Source: Larimichthys crocea | Taxonomy: Eukaryota; Chordata; Actinopteri; Sciaenidae | Reading direction: 5' to 3' | DNA length: 64,000 bases | Assembly: GCF_000972845.2 (NCBI RefSeq) | Contig: NC_040018.1 | Coordinates: 3,763,632-3,827,631, forward strand | Shown here: in pieces, positions 1 through 13,373 of the stretch | How positions within the stretch are numbered: the stretch's first letter is position 1 | Layout: each line of letters starts with the position of its first letter | Notes under the pieces: generated by a model | What the model saw: the letters and a program-made list of their open reading frames with translations, nothing else | What the model was told of the DNA's origin: nothing | Databases searched by the model: none | Position numbers and translations under genes: made by a program

Positions 1-988
1 ATTACAGCTTTGCCCTCCAGTCAGTTTCCCTGACCTGCAAACAAATGGAAATATCATACGGACTGACATTCTTTCCGTATGGTTTCGTTTCGCCCACTTG
101 CCAGGCAAATGGAAAGCAGATCTCACTTGAGTCTGACCGCAGATTGTTCCTCCAAAAAAAAAAAAAAACGCCAAATGAAATCACCAACATTTCTGTGGCT
201 GGGCTGTGGAATGTGACGGCAAAAGCGTTTAAAGAAAACGAGAAATCATCTGGTGCGTCAGTTTAGAGGAGCTAGACTTTAAGAATCTGCTTTTTTTTAG
301 GGGGGGACGTTGTGAAGATCTTCAGTTGTTCTCAAATAAAAGAATCCCTGATGCTCTCTTGTGTGCATTTGAGAGGATTTCCCTGTCAAAATAAACTCTT
401 TTTCCAGTTTCTACTTATTAGAAATGTCACAAAAAATGCAAACCAGTAATTTTTAATCACAAATGATTGGAGGGTAGAGTGTCTATGAGCTGTATCATGC
501 TATGTTCTGCTCCCACTACCCTTAAATTAGAGAGCTGTGTGTAGATGTGCATGTGTAGTCCCCTCCTTTGTATTGTGCTTTTATTTGTCAGCTTTGTGGA
601 TGTAGTAGAAGTGTTTTATTTCTGTGGTTCCTTGTCACGCCAAAAGTCTTTTTTTGTTACGTTGTTGTTATTTTGTTTTTTCTTCTTTTTTTTGTTTCCT
701 TTCTTTCTTTCTTTCTTCGTTCCACTGTCATTTCCATTTCAACTCCTCTCCTCAAACCTGTCCCTGTTCGGACGCCTCTGCGTGATATTTCTCTGACCCC
801 CACCCTCCCCCCTCCTACGCTGCCACTGTGTCCCGCCCTTTTTCCCCTGCCCGTGTCCCTGCACCCATCCCGCCAACTCCTCCCTCCCTACCTCCTTCCT
901 CCTCCCTCCTCCCAACCCAAAGATGTAGCCCTTCCCTCTTTCCCTCCCCCCTCACTGACTCCTAACACTACTGACCATGTAACGCCAG
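1..988 (+). other. neo1 intron, left edge
   Basis: No exon recognised. AT-rich to about 700, then a long pyrimidine-rich stretch (about 640-960) leading to the acceptor at 988. The frames at 45-266 and 568-988 have no family resemblance before the exon. Confidence 0.6.
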
Positions 989-1157
989 GCTCCGGAGGTG
1001 TAGCCAGCGCAGCAGGCCCCACCCCCTCCGCACCCAGAGACGTCGTGGCGTCGCTGGTTTCCACCCGCTTCATCAAGCTGACCTGGCGCCCACCGGCCGA
1101 ACCCCATGGAGACGAGTTAACCTACTCCGTTTTCTACAGCCAGGAGGGCACTAGCAG
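989..1157 (+). CDS. neo1: neo1 exon: FN3-1, first half
   Basis: 169 nt, entering in phase 1 and leaving in phase 2. It encodes [21 protein letters not shown], the FN3-1 start in neogenin, with the conserved Trp. The acceptor was placed at the first AG (987-988) after a long pyrimidine tract and a branch-like CTAAC. A later AG near 1013 would also keep the frame, so the start is less certain than the other exons. The donor is CTAGCAG/GTATCA. Confidence 0.85.
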
Positions 1158-2498
1158 GTATCACACACATGAAGTGCTGTGCTGTAGTACTGCCTGGAGG
1201 GTGCTAATATACATATTACTGCTGTAATCAGCAGGGTGCTAATATACATACATTTTTGCACAGGAGACACTAAGGAGAATATGTAATGAAAGCAGTTAAA
1301 GCACTTATCACAGCGGTGAGTGTTAATTAATTAAAAACAAACTTCCCTCCTCAAAGGATTCCCTTTAACAGTGAAGTATAAACAAAAAAAAATCAGTTCA
1401 AATACTTTTTTGATGATTGGTGATTAACTTCCCTCAGCTTCTTCTGAAGAGGATTTTCCACAATTCTTCTTTCAGGCATTTTGGCTACCTTTTATGTTTT
1501 CCCTTTAAAACAGCTTGAAGTCATTTTCAGAAGTGTCCTAATACACAAGTGCAAATCCATACCGGAGCAGACGAATACAGTCTACACAAACTGCAGTGGT
1601 TTTATGTGTATGTGTTATTTTGTCTGAAACAAGCTGTATTTTTTCTTCTGCAGACAGATAAATGCTAATATGCTCATTATCAGTCAATTACTTGATTAAT
1701 TGATTGGTTGATGAGCAGAAAACATGACAACCTGCTTCCAGCTTTCACAAATCAAGAAGATTTGCTGCTTTTCTGTCGATGTTGATTGAATATCTTTAAA
1801 CATTCGAGCGGCGTTTACACTGTTTTCTGACATTTTACAGACTCATCTGATTTATCTGCTAATTAAAATTACAATTTGAAAGATGAATAAATAATAAAAA
1901 AAAATAACACATCAGCACGAGGAAGCGAACACACGCGCTTATGTTTAGTATAAAGATGCACAAACAGTAGATATAGCACTGAACCGTGCACCAGGCAAGA
2001 TGAATACAATCAATGAATCCATTAAGCTAACCCTTTGAGTCATGTTCTGACATTTATTTTCTTCTCTGTGTGTTCGTGTGTGTGTCCACATCAGGGAGCG
2101 AGTAGTGAATACCAGCCGCCCAGGAGAGATGCAGGTCACCATCCAGAACCTCATGCCAGACAGCAAATATCGCTTCAGGGTTGTGGCTCACAACATCAAC
2201 GGCCAGGGAGAGAGCTCTGCAGCGCTCAAAGTGGCCACCCAGGCTGAAGGTAAAGACACACACACACACACACACATTACACATTACACACAAATGTTCA
2301 TTTATATATGCTCGGTAAACAGGACGCATAAACATAAAGGCGAACTCTCGCCAGTTTGTCGGAAACACGCTCACACTGGCACACTGAGGCAAACAGGATG
2401 CACTCCAAAGGAGCACACAGAACGAGCAAATAAACACACACACACACACACACAAACAAATATTCACTCACATACAGCGTACGCTCACTTCAAACAGA

Positions 2499-2538
<40 letters not shown>

Positions 2539-5500
2539 TAGAGGAGTCTGTTTGGTGCTGTGTGTTAAGTCAGACCACCCAACAGCAGACCAGAGAAATC
2601 CAGCGTTTTCGTCTGCTAACCCACTTCTTGTTTACTCCCTAACATTTACTATAAGCCCTCTGTGTGTGTGTGTGTGTGTGTGTTGCTTCATGCCTACTCG
2701 ACTAAGGAATGTCAGATATTAGTATTCCAGATTTTTCTGAATCACCTCCCTCATCTAATCTGTACAGAGAAGCTCATTAGGACGATGTGACTGCAGGACA
2801 CATAAGAATTATTGAGGCAACAAAGTGGCTCCATACTTCTTTTCTTTGTGTTTCGGCTGTGTGTAAGACTCCCCGTGGCTACTGCTGCCCCAAATCACTC
2901 AGTTTCACCCATATTTGAAAGTGCTGTGACGGGGATATCCCAGCACGCTGTCGGGGTGGAGGTCCCTCACCTCCAGGCTCGGCTACAGCTCCGTCACTGT
3001 CACTTTGTAGGTCAGGCGCCGTTTCTCTACCTGCGTCCTTGGTTGGAGGGCGGACGGATCCACGCACACACAAACACGAGTACACACAGCACACCTTACT
3101 GCTTGCCGGCAGGCGCCTCGCCGCCCGTGGGGATAGCAGTGAGGGCGGGCTGTACCTGTGCAGTATATCTCTGTCGTGTGTGTGTAAGAACATGCTATGA
3201 ATTTGAGCTTAAACTGTTGACCTGCATCTGAGTGCCAGGCATGTGCACACAACGCTGCCCCCGTATCACCTCTCCTCAGAGACCGGCTTAATACACCTAC
3301 ACACACACACACACACACGCTAACAAATGGCTGCTTCTCTCGTCTGTCAGGAACTCCTGCAGCTAAAGCTTACAGATACAGACAGCACAAACATATATCA
3401 GTGTCAGACAGCCGCTCGTTTTATTTTAAATCCAATGTGCCACATTACACAGACAACAAAATATGCCAACATCCACACACTTACTCACATAAAGCGTTCT
3501 GTGTGCGGCGGAGTCACAAATTATTAGGGCAGTGATACATATTTTATTACGTTAGCTCTGCTCTTCCAGCACACGCACGCAGCACATATGAAAAATACAC
3601 TTAGAGGTTAAAGAGCCGACTGTCGGCTTTAATTTAAGTGTGTTTACATTTGCATCAGATAAACAGTGTAGAAATGGTATTTATCCACACAGTAGTCCCC
3701 TATGCTCAGGCGATATATAAGAATAAGACGAGAATAAATGTATACTATAATTGTAATACTCAGTCAGACTCAGATTTAGAAGCCAGGCGCATGAAATAAA
3801 CAAAGCCAGAACACGACAGGTATCAATATCAGAGTTTAGTCCATGAATCCACCTGGATAGTCTCAGTTTCAGAGACGTTTCAGGCTGACTGTGGAGATCT
3901 GAGAGTCTGATTGGCAGCTGCAGCGTGACATCAGGCTGCGTTTTTCCGAAAAGTTGGATCCGGCTCAACTGCTCCGCCGCAGGTCGCTGTGTTTTTGTGG
4001 AAGACACCCTCACCCACACTAACCTGACTCAATTAGATGGAACAACATGCATTTTCGCCTCACTGAATGTACTTTCAAACTTTTATACAAAATTTTAGAG
4101 GCCTCATCACGTACTTTATAAAACGTATTTAATTTAAGCTATTACACCACATCACTAAACATTCAACATTTCTGCCTTTCTCTTTTTAATTTCACAAAAC
4201 AACAATAGTCTCAAGCTGGTACACAGACACACTTTAATACATCCTGCTGTCTATCTTGACTAACCAGACACAATGAAATAAATAGTCTACCACTCTGAAT
4301 GCAAACTAGAGGCAAATGTTGTTGGTGGACGTTGATATTTTTGTTGAAGCACACCTTCAGTTTTTTTTTTTTTTTTTTTTTGTCTGTCACGGGAATAACA
4401 AGAAAATCAGCATGGCTGGCCGCCCAGTCCAGAGGGGACAGATTGGTCTCCGCAGAGCTGCAGCGATTGAGTTGTCTTTTGGTCTGAGCTCTTGCTAACA
4501 CGTGTCTTTTGAAAGTAGAAGCCAAGAATGTGTGTTTGGCAGCGAATAAATAGATATTGTTAAATTGAGTTCCCATCTTCCAGATGGAATCAAACGCATC
4601 AAAAGCAGAGACGGTTCAAGATGAGAGCAAAAATAGTTTGGTTTGATGTTTTTTCTAATCTCTGCTCTCTCTCTCTCTCTCTCTCTGCTTTATTTTCATC
4701 ACCAGTCCAAGTGCCGGGCCCTGCTCCTAACCTCCAGGTGGTGTCGAACACGCCAACGTCTGTCTCTCTGAGCTGGGACAAACCACTGACTGGCAACGGG
4801 GAGATCCTCACCTACAAGTTGTACTACACAGACAAAAGCGTCGGCAACGAGCAGGTAGGACGAAATCACACCGTTAAAGAGCTCACCAAATGTAGACAAT
4901 ATGACGCTACTTTGAATTTATGATGTATGATATAGAGGTTTTTATGTCAGTTGTTCCAGAATGAAAGAGCAATCTGACCAAGACACATCTTTACCTGTAG
5001 ATCATCTTTTAAAGGTCCAGTGTGTAAGATTTAGGATGATCTACTGACAGGAATTAAGTCAAATATTCATAACTATGTTTTCATTTGTGTATAATCACCT
5101 GAGAATAAGAATCCTTGTGTTTTTGTTACCTTTTAAAATAAGACTTTTGTATCTTCAGAAAACAGACAAATCAAACACTGAGTCTAGAGCTGCAATTTCA
5201 TTGCGAGGTGGGACTAAATCTGACACACTGGACCTTTTTAAAATTAAGTTTACACAGAAGAACGGATTTAAAACACAAAAATCAAAAGCTTGACCTAAAA
5301 AGTCATTGAGCTGGATGAAATAATAATTATTCGGAAATTAAATATTGAGAAATCAAGTATGTAAATGTCTCCGTTTGTGTTTTGCCTTCATTTTATTGAT
5401 GATTAATTCACTTTAAATTATTCCACTACTAGAAGTATTCACCCTTTGCCTTGTAAGAGGATAAGTAGTAGCTCATCCTTGATTTTCCAGGCTTCATTAG

Positions 5501-8500
5501 ATCCAGTCAAAAGAATATGATTACATAGTCTAATATAAATTGTGATGAGCTAAGGAGTTTATAATCGTTCGCCAAAAAAAAGTACTTCTTTTTGGCCGCA
5601 CTCTTAATTGCATGTCTCACAGAAAAACACATATTGTGCAAAAAGCAGGCAGATACGATTCATCCAGTTCTCCTCTGCAGGTCTAACTCTGTCACAAGAG
5701 TTGAATCTAGCTGGTTAGATATTGAGTCAGCCCCGGCAGTAGCAGTGCCCAAGCCAGTGAGGCATTAAAAAGCCTTTAATATGATAATGGATGAAACGTC
5801 AGCCGGCGCACTGAGTAATGATGCCTCAGCTCCCCGGAGAAGAGAGCCAGAGATGAGGTGAAAAAGGCGAGAGATTAAGAGATGGATGGGAAGGAAGAGA
5901 GAAGAGGTGAAGGAAAGAGGACAGAAGACACGATGCTGGCCAACGTATGGTGCGTCTTCGGGGGTGACGTGGTGACAGGCGACCATCTGACCCAAGTTCG
6001 GAGGTTGCGATCGGACCAGTCTGGAAGCAAGATTAGATTTCCTGCGAAGTCTTCTGCTTTGTGCTGAAAACGGCACAGGCAAAGAGCTGAATGCAAATCG
6101 TCTTAAAGTAATTGAGCATGTGCCAGCGCGACCCAATTTGTAAAGCAAAAAAGCGGTAATCACAGAAAAGCATAATTTGTGTGTCTCAGCGGAAGACGAC
6201 GGTTTTACACGGAATTACAAATAGACGCGTTAGTGTGATGAAATGATGAAAGCAGGCATCACATTTTGGAGCTTTGCCGTGTTTGAGAGATTGCTGTCGG
6301 GTGGTAAATGTGTCATATTTACAGCAAGTTTGAGCACAAATCAGGCTTGAATGTTAAAATTACATGCTAAAAAACACGAGTCTTTCTGCGTGTGTCGGCA
6401 TGCTGTCAGCGAAACACTGCAGAAATGAAACACTCCTCTTTCATACATATTACATTATTTGGTATATTTTCATCTCATCTTTACACTCTGCCGAATTGTC
6501 AGAGCACATCCAGTCCAGAAAATGAAAAGAAGATATATTTTGTTTTAGACACTGAAGATTGTAATATTTGTATTCCCACAAGTCTGTTTAGATTTAAAAG
6601 AAAGTGACATCTCAATCTTTTTCTCTCTCCGTCTCTTTCAGGACGTCGACGTAGACAGCCAGGCGTTCACCATGACGGGGCTGAAGAAGAACACAGAGTA
6701 CAGTTTCCGCGTGGTGGCTAACAACAAGCACGGCCCAGGCGTCTCTACCGAGGACGTCGTAGTCCGCACTCTGTCTGACGGTCAGTTGGTTGATGAAGTT
6801 AAGATCTACCGACACTATTGTTTAGTTCAGTGGTTCATGAATACAGATAACACTATCCTGCTGACCTTTATTTCACTAGAACACAACATGGATCCTTTTT
6901 TGTTGGTTGTTTACCGTATCATTGTTAAAGACTGATCTGTTTTACTTTATGACGTTCCCACATTCATGTTAACATCGCAGTATGTGTTTAAAATCTTGGA
7001 TGGATGTAATGTAGAGTCATCTACAGTATTAATGTATGTCTACTGTGTCTCATGCTGCTACTGGACGCCTGAATTTTGCTCTGGATCAACAAAGTGTTTA
7101 TCTATCTATCTAATCGGATAAACAGTGATGACTCTCCGAAACCTAAAATATTTGGCTTAGCATCACATAAGCCAATTAACAGCAGCAGATTCACTTGAAC
7201 TTGACACTGTTGCTTGTTAATCAATAGTTGCCAATTATATTTCTGTTTGTGTTTTTGTTTTACACTGAAGAAATGAAATGGTCTGTTTTCTTTTCTTCAC
7301 AGTACCAAGCGCTCCTCCTCAAAACCTCACTCTGGAGGTCCAGAACTCAAAGGTAAGACTGGACCGGATCTGTAACTTGGTAGAAATGTTGCTGTTGAGG
7401 ACTGAGTGTTGGGTGTGATGTTTTCTGCTTGTTAAAAGGAAGTTTTTCTTTGCCACTGTCACAGAGTGCTTGTTCAAGGAGGGAATTGAATCTATGTAAA
7501 TAATAATATAAAGAATACAGCCTTGACCTGCTCTATATGGAAAGTGCATGCTTGTCAGAAGCGGTTTGAATAATGTGGCCTGCAGTCCAGAACACCGTTG
7601 TTTCTCGGTGTGATTATCTGCGTCAGAGGCCTGTAGCCCCAGCTGGTTAAGAGGGTGCGTGAACCCTCATCGATCCTCTCCATCGGCAGGAGACTCTGCC
7701 TGTCGGAGGGTTTTACCCCACCGTATCACTCTCCATCTGTAAAGTATCTGGCCAAGAAGCCTGCGGCTCAGATATAAATGGGTACGAAGAAATATTAGCC
7801 TGCAAGATATAGACACACTAAAAATAATGCATAGAAAGGTAAGATAAGTAGCCGTGGACGGATTGATTTGGTGATTTTCAAGTCAAAGAATTGACAGATT
7901 ACACGTACAAATGTAAGAACATGTTTACTTTTTAACCAAATTAGCCGAGTTAACAAGATGCCCTGATGTTTTTTTAAAGTTTAAAAGGTCGAATCAGTGC
8001 TTGTTGTGATGCTATGTGCAAAGCTACCCTCCTAACAGCCATTGCATCCTGTTAACAGGATAAATGGAATACACACACGATAGATTTTAAGTGTTTGAAA
8101 GTGAAATCGTGACTGATTTCCTCTTTGGGTCGGAGATAACTGAATCAAATCTCTCACAGATGAGGCGACAACTCCTGGTGTCTCACTCTCTTTTCAGGTT
8201 CCACCGTCGAATCAGATTTATTACAGTGAAACATACTGTAGATGTTGCATGACATTCTTCATTAGATAAGGCTGCTGAGGTGGCTGCAGGCTGATTAAAA
8301 CAGGAAACCGGCGGTCTGTTTAGCCATTTGAACTTCAAACAGAGAGCTGTAGGCCCGTTTATTGTATATTCCCACCCGGGTTAATGGATTAAATTTGATA
8401 AAAGATGTTTCTCACTCATGACACTTGAGACAAACAGCAGAGCAGCAAAGAGAAGAAGACACGGAAAAACCTCAGGGTGTGTGCATCGACTACAAAAGTG

Positions 8501-11500
8501 AACTCAAGCCAGAGCTTTAAGCCCCCTTTTGCTGGTTGATGGAGAGCCGAGAGTGAGAGAGAACTGTCAAAGCCAAAAAGAAAAAAAAAAAAAAACTGGT
8601 AGACAATCCTATCGCACACTCCCAGCTTGAATGAGAACTGGCCACCCATGCTGTGGGGATACTCAGCTGAGATTTGCGGAGAGAACACACTCTCGTAGTA
8701 ATGTTAAGAGCGAAATGAAGAGGAGACGCTCAGAGGAAAAAAAAGGACAGAAAATTGTAGCAGAGTTGTTTGTTTGTTTTTAATGGATAGTGCTCATCCA
8801 GCTGTCCCTTCACAATTAAGACCCCCAGACAAGCCAATTTAAAACTGTGAAACAAACATCTGGCATCTTTTATCCTGAAACATCATTGAAATTAGTCGCC
8901 TTCATTTATTTCCTTTGTTGCCGGTGTGTTTAATCCTGAATGTAAACAGTCATTAAGTCAATAAGTGTATACATACAAGCCATTTATGCAATTAGCCGTC
9001 TGATATGCCCGACCAAATGGAAACTAATTAACATGCGCTTCATGTTCAGTCTCCTCTTTGGGCCTTGTCAAGCAGAAGCTCATATCTATTTACCTGCAGG
9101 GCTACCTGGAAATCATCCATGATCTTATTTTTATCTTTTTCCGTTTGGCACCTTCCCCCTGTGATTCTTTTTTACCCCCGAAAAAAGTCAATTAAACAGG
9201 TTTTAACGATGAGGAAGAAAAGCGATACACATAACAAGTCAGGACCGATAGTGTATAATAAGAAAAATGTAATAATTAAACACACTTAACACAAATTTAA
9301 TTTGTGCAATTCCCTCGACTCGTCAGGGGGGGTGCGTTTCTCCTGTGTGTGTGTGTGTATGTGTGTGTGTGTGTGCCCTCTACATGTATTCAGGCTTCTG
9401 TGCATCAGTGTGACAGTAGAGAAGCGTTAATTAACTCCTCTCCCACGCTGAGCTTACCCCCCACCTATCTCTTTAAACACACACACACACAGGAGAAAGT
9501 CTGATGCATGCAATCTCCACAACAGTGAGGCGTGGAGGCCCCGCCAGCCAAAAAATTCCTGCATTCATCTCTTCAAACTCAGACCACACACACCCACGCG
9601 TGCACACCTCACTCATCAGGGCGCCTCCTTCTATTATTCATGTGTTTATTTCTTCCTGATGCATCGATCTGCACTGCGTCATCCCCAGCACAGGGGTGCT
9701 TGTTTGCTGTGTGTGTGTGTGTGTGTGTGCTATCAGGAAGGTGGTGTTTCTGTGTTGAACAGAACATGAACACCTCTGCTAAAGATGTGTGGGAAGGGCT
9801 GATGCTACCTGCTAAATCGTGAGGTCACCGTCACAACTGAGGGCTTCAAAGAAAGCAGATGGTCCCACATGCGTTGAAGATAAAAGTTTGTGTTTCATCT
9901 CTCGTCATCAGAGCATCATGCTGCGGTGGCAGCCCCCGCCCCTTAGCGGCCAGAACGGAGAGATTACCGGCTACAAGATCCGCTACCGGAAAGGATCCCG
10001 CAGGAGCGAGGCAGCTGAGACCACCGGAGGCACCCAGCTTTTCAAGCTCATTGATGGTAATATGCGCCGACACAGCAGTTTGCTCAACTATAAGAGCCAA
10101 TGTCATGAATAAGAGTCTACCTGCTGTATCACGAGTCTCGGATGTATTCCATGACTAATTTTATGGCAGAGATTTTGTGTGTGTAGCTTTTTGCAGCTTT
10201 GTTGCCTTCCTTTTGTGGTGTCTAAGACTTCCAAATGATCCTCCAACCGGGTGCGAATGTGCCGCCTTCAGTACCGTACATGCTTGTGTAAGGTGTGAAG
10301 ACGAGCTGTAGATTTACATCCAGTTTGTGTCTCGCTCCTACAGTTCACACCAGGCAATGAAATCACTTCGCTACTTTGTTATCTTTGGGTAAACTCCCTG
10401 TGATAATGATACTTTGATTGCTGCTAAACAAGAAGACATTCATAAAATATTCAGCTGAGAGCTGCAGAAAATGAATATTGTCACTGTTTGCTGGACAGAT
10501 AGATGCAAAGTGACAGTGCAGAGGAAAAAAAGGGGTTTTAAACCAACACTGAGTTTAAGCATCGTGAAATATTTACAGGCGTTCTTAGTCGTGTTGGGGA
10601 CATTTACACTACAACTCTAATGCATCGCTGACATTCTCCAAGCCTGAGTGACTGTGACCTCACTGTGTCCTCAAATATGTTCACACTTTTTCGAGCTGTC
10701 CACTTGGATAAGTGTGAACAGGGCCATCGAAATGGTGATAGCACTGTGAGCGACCTTTGCTCTAAACACAGCTTTGTCCACTACAGTCCTGTCTGCCACT
10801 CTTCTCTGATAGACTTTGATATTGATTGATGAATATGATTTTTAAAATGCTGGCTCCAGAAACTTTTTTTTATAGGTACTGCTGTTCCTTTTTGATGCTT
10901 CAGATGAGTCATACATTAAAACTTTTATCTATTTTATCTCTGCTGGATGGATCTTGTCAGAGATGACATGCTGCAATATTTAAGATCTAAAAACTTAAGT
11001 TGTTGTTTAAGGTTGGTCTGTTTTATTTAGCCAACACGTGAATTTAAATCTAAATATTTTGCCATGGAGTTACATGCCTAACTGTAACTCCAACATTGCC
11101 CGCAGCTACCAAAAATATGCACACTATCACTAGAGACACACAGCAATGGTGATTAATATTAGATGTTGTCTCAGCAACTTTCAAGTGGCCCGGCCTCATG
11201 CTGTGCGGTGCATCAAAGAGAATATACACTTAAAAGTTGATTTTTGAGAACATTCTGGGGGGTGAAACAGAGAGGGTGTTTGTTGGTTCAGACGCGTTTA
11301 GAAGGAGATGTTGTAGCCCCGGAGGCACGGATAGTTAGGCAGTCTTCAGAAGCCGCCGCCCCCCCAAGGGTGGCCCAGAATAGTGGGCAGAGAGAGAGAA
11401 AAGACTAAAGGATTAGCATGTAGTGTGCAAATGGGACAATGCGACGATGATGAAAAATTTTACAGCAAATTAATCCAGCAACACATCGTTTGTCAGCGGG

Positions 11501-13326
11501 CGGTCGCCTTTTTTCTGAATACCAAAGTCAGCACCCAGCAGTGAATCGGCTCTTTCTGAAGGAGACATGGCTTTTAAAGTATGAACCAAATCCAGACTGC
11601 AAAAAGTTTTCTCGTCCCTTTAGTGTTTTATTTATTTTGAATATTTTTGTGCTAGCTGCTATTACACACTTTTTCTTTTTTAACACTTCTTAAAGGCGAA
11701 CCGATCTCTACCGAGCAAAAACGTAATAATCAAAGGTGCAGAATAAATCTCAATCACTTCCATGATATCGAGTGGAAAAGAAAGTTAATTGCACCACAGA
11801 AACCTTTACTCGATCCTTCCCGAGGCAGGCCTATAGATTTTTTACTTAAATTGTGCTGAGAAGTATCGGGCATCTCTTTAAGATATTTGTGCTTTCAAAA
11901 TATTTATTATGTCTGCAACTTGAAACCCCATTTGACCAGCCGAGCTGAGAGAACCATTAAATTATTAAATAAAACCAGGTTTTATAAAGTTTTATTGCTG
12001 CTTGAGATTCAGCTGAGTTTAAATTATCGTGCTTTGAATCTGAACTGTTTCGTGTTGCCTCTTCAGGTCTGGAGCGAGGGACGGAGTACGCTTTCCGGGT
12101 CTCGGCCATGACTGTGAACGGCACCGGCCCGGCCACCGAGTGGACCACATCAGAGACGTTTGAGAGTGACCTGGATGGTAAAAACACACCTCAATTTACA
12201 GACTTAAACCAGAACCAGTCAGTTGGCTGTTTCTCTGGAACTGAAGACGTTTTTTCCCACCCCAGAATCTCGAGTACCAGACCAGCCCAGCTCCCTCCAC
12301 GTCCGGCCGCTCGTCAACAGCATCGTGGTGAGCTGGACGCCGCCGGAGAACCAGGACATTGTGGTGCGTGGTTACACCATCGGCTACGGCATTGGCAGTC
12401 CCCACGCTCAGACCATCAAAGTGGACTACAAGCAGCGCTACTACACCATCGAGAACCTCGGTAAGAACAAATCATTCTGCATCTTGTTTATTCGTTTTTT
12501 TCTGTTTGATTCTGCAACCTCGAGTCTGATTTTGATGAATTACCCAAAATGTCAACGTTGAAGATCATCCAACTTAAAAATATAGATGTGACATTTTTTA
12601 ATGAGCACACACACAGACAATATGAAGATATTAAGAAAGAGAATTAATGAGTCTTCTCCAACACTTTCCCAAACAACTAATTACACAGATTAGCCTACAT
12701 GGGTGGGTGGGGTTCACACATTAATTAAGAAATTGTCAGATTGATTTTAAATTCTTGCCGTCATTAAAGCAAAATGAAACAAAGTTCTACGTCACTAAAA
12801 TGTGTATTTTCTGCATCGGATCGGTCCAACCTTTGAGAAAATAACACACATTTTTGCCTAGATTAACATTATAATTTAGCAGGAGTTAGATTTTCTTAAT
12901 GAAACTCATAAACACAGTTGTTATAATCTCTTTTATTTCATTAATGAGCAGAAATTTTGCTCTGTTCCAAAGGAAAATACCCTTTATTTGGGGGGGGGGT
13001 CCCACTGTATCCATTACATAAGTCATACTCTGCTGGTGGTTTTTATTAATGGCATAATTAATTGCCATCAATAATACTACAACAATCAAACCCTCAGGAT
13101 GGGGTCTAGAAGTGGATTATGAGTTAAAATGAGAGGTTTAGGGGGAGGAATTGTTTCTAAATATCCATATATGCATAATTGAAGCCTTCATTACAATCAT
13201 AGCAAGAGGAATGATTGTATTCAAATACTCATTCTGGCTAATATCGCAATTTCAGTGGAGAGTCTCGAGAGTTTTGGCTTGATTAGATGGCTGCATAAAT
13301 TTACTCGTCGTGTCTCTGCTTCACTT

Positions 13327-13373
<47 letters not shown>

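Noticed and set aside
45..266. Open frame at the left edge as a possible Ig-domain exon
   Set aside because: No Cys/Trp pattern of an Ig domain and no similarity to neogenin; it runs through an A-tract.
2078..2722. Long plus-strand open frame over an FN3-1 exon
   Set aside because: Only 2095-2249 is exon. The rest reads CA-repeat dipeptides (His-Thr).
10250..10780. Possible transposon ends (GTGTGAA/TTCACAC motifs)
   Set aside because: Motifs are too short and not placed as termini.
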